Below are positions 62,386 to 64,000 of a DNA stretch of 64,000 nucleotides, piece after piece. Source of the DNA: Pseudomonas sp. Lineage in GTDB: Bacteria > Pseudomonadota > Gammaproteobacteria > Pseudomonadales > Pseudomonadaceae. Both the position numbers and the translations under genes were made by a program. The notes below the pieces were generated by a model. That model searched no databases, was not told the origin of the DNA, and worked only from the letters and a program-made list of their open reading frames with translations. The stretch is from positions 62,001 to 126,000 of the forward strand of contig NZ_JAUXMX010000033.1 of assembly GCF_030683065.1 (NCBI RefSeq), written 5' to 3'. Within the stretch, counting starts at the first letter, position 1. Each line of letters opens with the position of its first letter.

Positions 62386-62672
62386 GGCTTAAGGCTGCGC
62401 TGCCGGGCCGCCGAGCGCACGGAGCGAAGCCGGAAGCGATAACCCGCCAGAATCGCGCGCGGCTGAACCATCGGTGCATGCAGCCTACAGCGAGCGTCAC
62501 CCTACCGATTACAGGTTATCCAAGGTCGAGGAGTTGTTCGAGATCGTAGGGCGGCTTCGGAGCGCAGAGACAACCCGCACGTTTGCTCCGCGCCGCCGAA
62601 CCATAGTGCATTGCCTTCGGCGAATGTCACGCCCCAAGGATCACGGATTGCTTCCGATCCACTCTTAGTCAC

Positions 62673-63113
62673 TTACCAGCAGGTTTGCACTGTGCCTGTT
62701 CCCGTCTCGGCTTTTACTCCTCGACTGTCCAGGCTGAGGTTGCCGCACTGGCTATCGCCTGTTTGTGGGCCAGTAGTGGTTGCAACCAGTCGCACGCAGC
62801 GGGAAATAGGGGTTCCCGCTGCGCAGACTTCGGCCGCAATACTGTAGCGCTGTTCGTCACTGATCACGGGAGCATTGGCTGCTGTGTTAGGGAATGCTAG
62901 GCCGCCGACTCCCAGGTTGGCGGTATAAGTTTGGTTCTGTGAGTAGAACCGTTCCTGTGTCTGCATGATCTGGGTCAGTTTGGCATGGCCATCGGAGCGG
63001 CCCGACTTGAGCATGTATTGCTGGTAGCTAGGGTAGGCTATTGCGGCAAGTATGCCGATTATAGCCACCACAATCATCAACTCGATCAGCGTGAAACCGC
63101 GCTGGTATCGCAT
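62673..63113 (-). CDS. pilE: Type IV minor pilin PilE
   Basis: A 146-residue type IV pilin-like protein. The leader MRYQRG is cut by the prepilin peptidase before [20 protein letters not shown], with Glu5 of the mature helix present. The C-terminal domain has four cysteines (EVCAAG, SRCVRL, SQCGNL, TCW), which could make two disulfides. In Pseudomonas, PilE is a minor pilin that primes pilus assembly with FimU, PilV, PilW, PilX and PilY1. The start codon overlaps the pilY1 stop (TGATG), so translation is coupled. Confidence 0.94.
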   Translation of the reverse strand: MRYQRGFTLIELMIVVAIIGILAAIAYPSYQQYMLKSGRSDGHAKLTQIMQTQERFYSQNQTYTANLGVGGLAFPNTAANAPVISDEQRYSIAAEVCAAGTPISRCVRLVATTTGPQTGDSQCGNLSLDSRGVKAETGTGTVQTCW

Positions 63114-64000
63114 CAGTTTTCTCTCCAGTAAGTGGTTGTAACTGGGGCGGGATTCTCACAGAAATCCGCGCCATCGACACAGCCGTCTGGGCCTCCACCA
63201 CTCCCGCCCGCAGCCCCTAATCCGCCAATTTCTGAACCATTGACGATATTTGGAGTGCCATCATCGGAAAATATGATGGCCGGCGATGGCGGGATACCCG
63301 AGCGCACCAAAGCGTAGCTGCGGATAGGTACCTCGTTCTTGCTGAAGATCGCACTGGCATCGCTCAGGCTCAAGGCGTATGAACGGCCACGTCCTACGTC
63401 TGGGCCGCAGGTGGTTATGGTCTCTCCACGGGGGCTGAAAGTGTTGAACAAAACGGCGCCGCGGAAGGAGAGCGATGCGGAGAGCACCTTTTCTCCTTTG
63501 GGTAGGCGCAAGAACCAGCCTTGGCTATTGTCCAGTAGCGTTTTGTTGGGTACGTAGTTGTTGCCTGGGGTAAGTTGTGCATAGAGCTCGTTGATGTCTT
63601 GGCGTAAGGCTGGCAAGCCGTTGTCGGTATCAAGAGTGGCAAGCTGGGCCTGATCGATCAGGTACTGGTAGGCCTCGAACGTCGCCAGATCATCCCCGTA
63701 GATGGCTTTGGCCGCTGCGAGTTGCTCGGCGCTCAGAAGTCCGGAGCTTTCGTCGTAGGCAGCGGTGGATATTGCATTTGCTTCTGCCTGAGCGGTCGCT
63801 GCTTGGCTAACGAGTGCTGAGCGCTCGGTCTCTAAGGATTGAAGCAGTGCGATGTTGCCGGCCAGGTTGGTCGCGGTATTAGCCAGTTCTGTGTTTTTAG
63901 CGATTTCTTCTCGAGCCAGAAGCTCTTCCACGCTCTGCAGTGGTCCGGACTGTGGTCCTGTAAGGGCCTGCAAGCCATTCAGGGCCGTCTGGATACCAGC
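63113..64000 (-). CDS. pilY1: Type IV pilus tip adhesin PilY1, C-terminal part (5' end outside window)
   Basis: The reading frame is still open at the right edge, so the N-terminal and most of the beta-propeller part are missing; the visible 295 codons are the C-terminal end. The section [24 protein letters not shown] and [17 protein letters not shown] is typical of the PilY1/Neisseria PilC C-terminal domain. Before it lies a helical, Ala/Glu/Leu-rich insertion (about the first 150 residues seen). A Gly-rich segment with two cysteines ends the protein. PilY1 sits at the pilus tip, regulates extension and retraction, and takes part in surface sensing. It runs directly into pilE with no pilY2 in between. 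Confidence 0.88.
   Translation of the reverse strand, partial: AGIQTALNGLQALTGPQSGPLQSVEELLAREEIAKNTELANTATNLAGNIALLQSLETERSALVSQAATAQAEANAISTAAYDESSGLLSAEQLAAAKAIYGDDLATFEAYQYLIDQAQLATLDTDNGLPALRQDINELYAQLTPGNNYVPNKTLLDNSQGWFLRLPKGEKVLSASLSFRGAVLFNTFSPRGETITTCGPDVGRGRSYALSLSDASAIFSKNEVPIRSYALVRSGIPPSPAIIFSDDGTPNIVNGSEIGGLGAAGGSGGGPDGCVDGADFCENPAPVTTTYWREN

Overview
The window is a chromosomal segment of a Pseudomonas species or a close relative. From about 36 kb to the end the gene order is that of the conserved pseudomonad core (ettA, DksA-like, Lon-like protease, fklB, ispB, rplU-rpmA-obgE-proB-creA, rpsT, murJ-ribF-ileS-lspA-fkpB-ispH, then the type IV pilus genes pilE and pilY1 on the opposite strand). 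The proteins read as Pseudomonas proteins, and the spacers hold Pseudomonas-style REP palindromes. No tRNA, rRNA, CRISPR array or complete insertion sequence was seen.

The first 10 kb form a surface-adhesin locus. It has the C-terminal end of a giant VCBS/RTX adhesin with its type I secretion signal, a SapC-family gene, a very small AmrZ-like ribbon-helix-helix regulator on the other strand, and a complete three-gene type I exporter (AprD-type ABC transporter, HlyD-type adaptor, TolC-type outer membrane channel). A secreted TPR protein and glyA follow. Composite palindromic repeats sit on both sides of the exporter.

From 11.7 to 31.3 kb lies a second, independent giant-exoprotein locus on the minus strand: sapC, a 5.7-thousand-residue filamentous exoprotein (TpsA, LktA-like) and its TpsB outer membrane transporter. 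It appears inserted between glyA and morA, which I recall as neighbours in P. aeruginosa PAO1. Three copies of a TTGGCGCCAA-type palindrome lie upstream of this sapC. The recurrent theme is a SapC protein beside a giant exported surface protein, once with type I and once with type Vb secretion. morA, next door, encodes a dual GGDEF/EAL sensor that could link both adhesins to cyclic-di-GMP.

From 39 to 48 kb are stress and repair genes: a K+/H+ antiporter, a Lon-like protease, a pseudomonad-specific gene flanked by two perfect DnaA boxes, a YqhA membrane protein, a tightly overlapping DUF6482 / Fe-S photolyase / DUF2256 operon, fklB, and a small gene with a likely Fur box. The last 16 kb are housekeeping genes with recognisable promoters and terminators. 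Their spacers hold palindromic repeats, including a 154-bp tandem duplication between creA and rpsT and an insertion that separates ileS from lspA. The final gene, pilY1, runs off the right edge.
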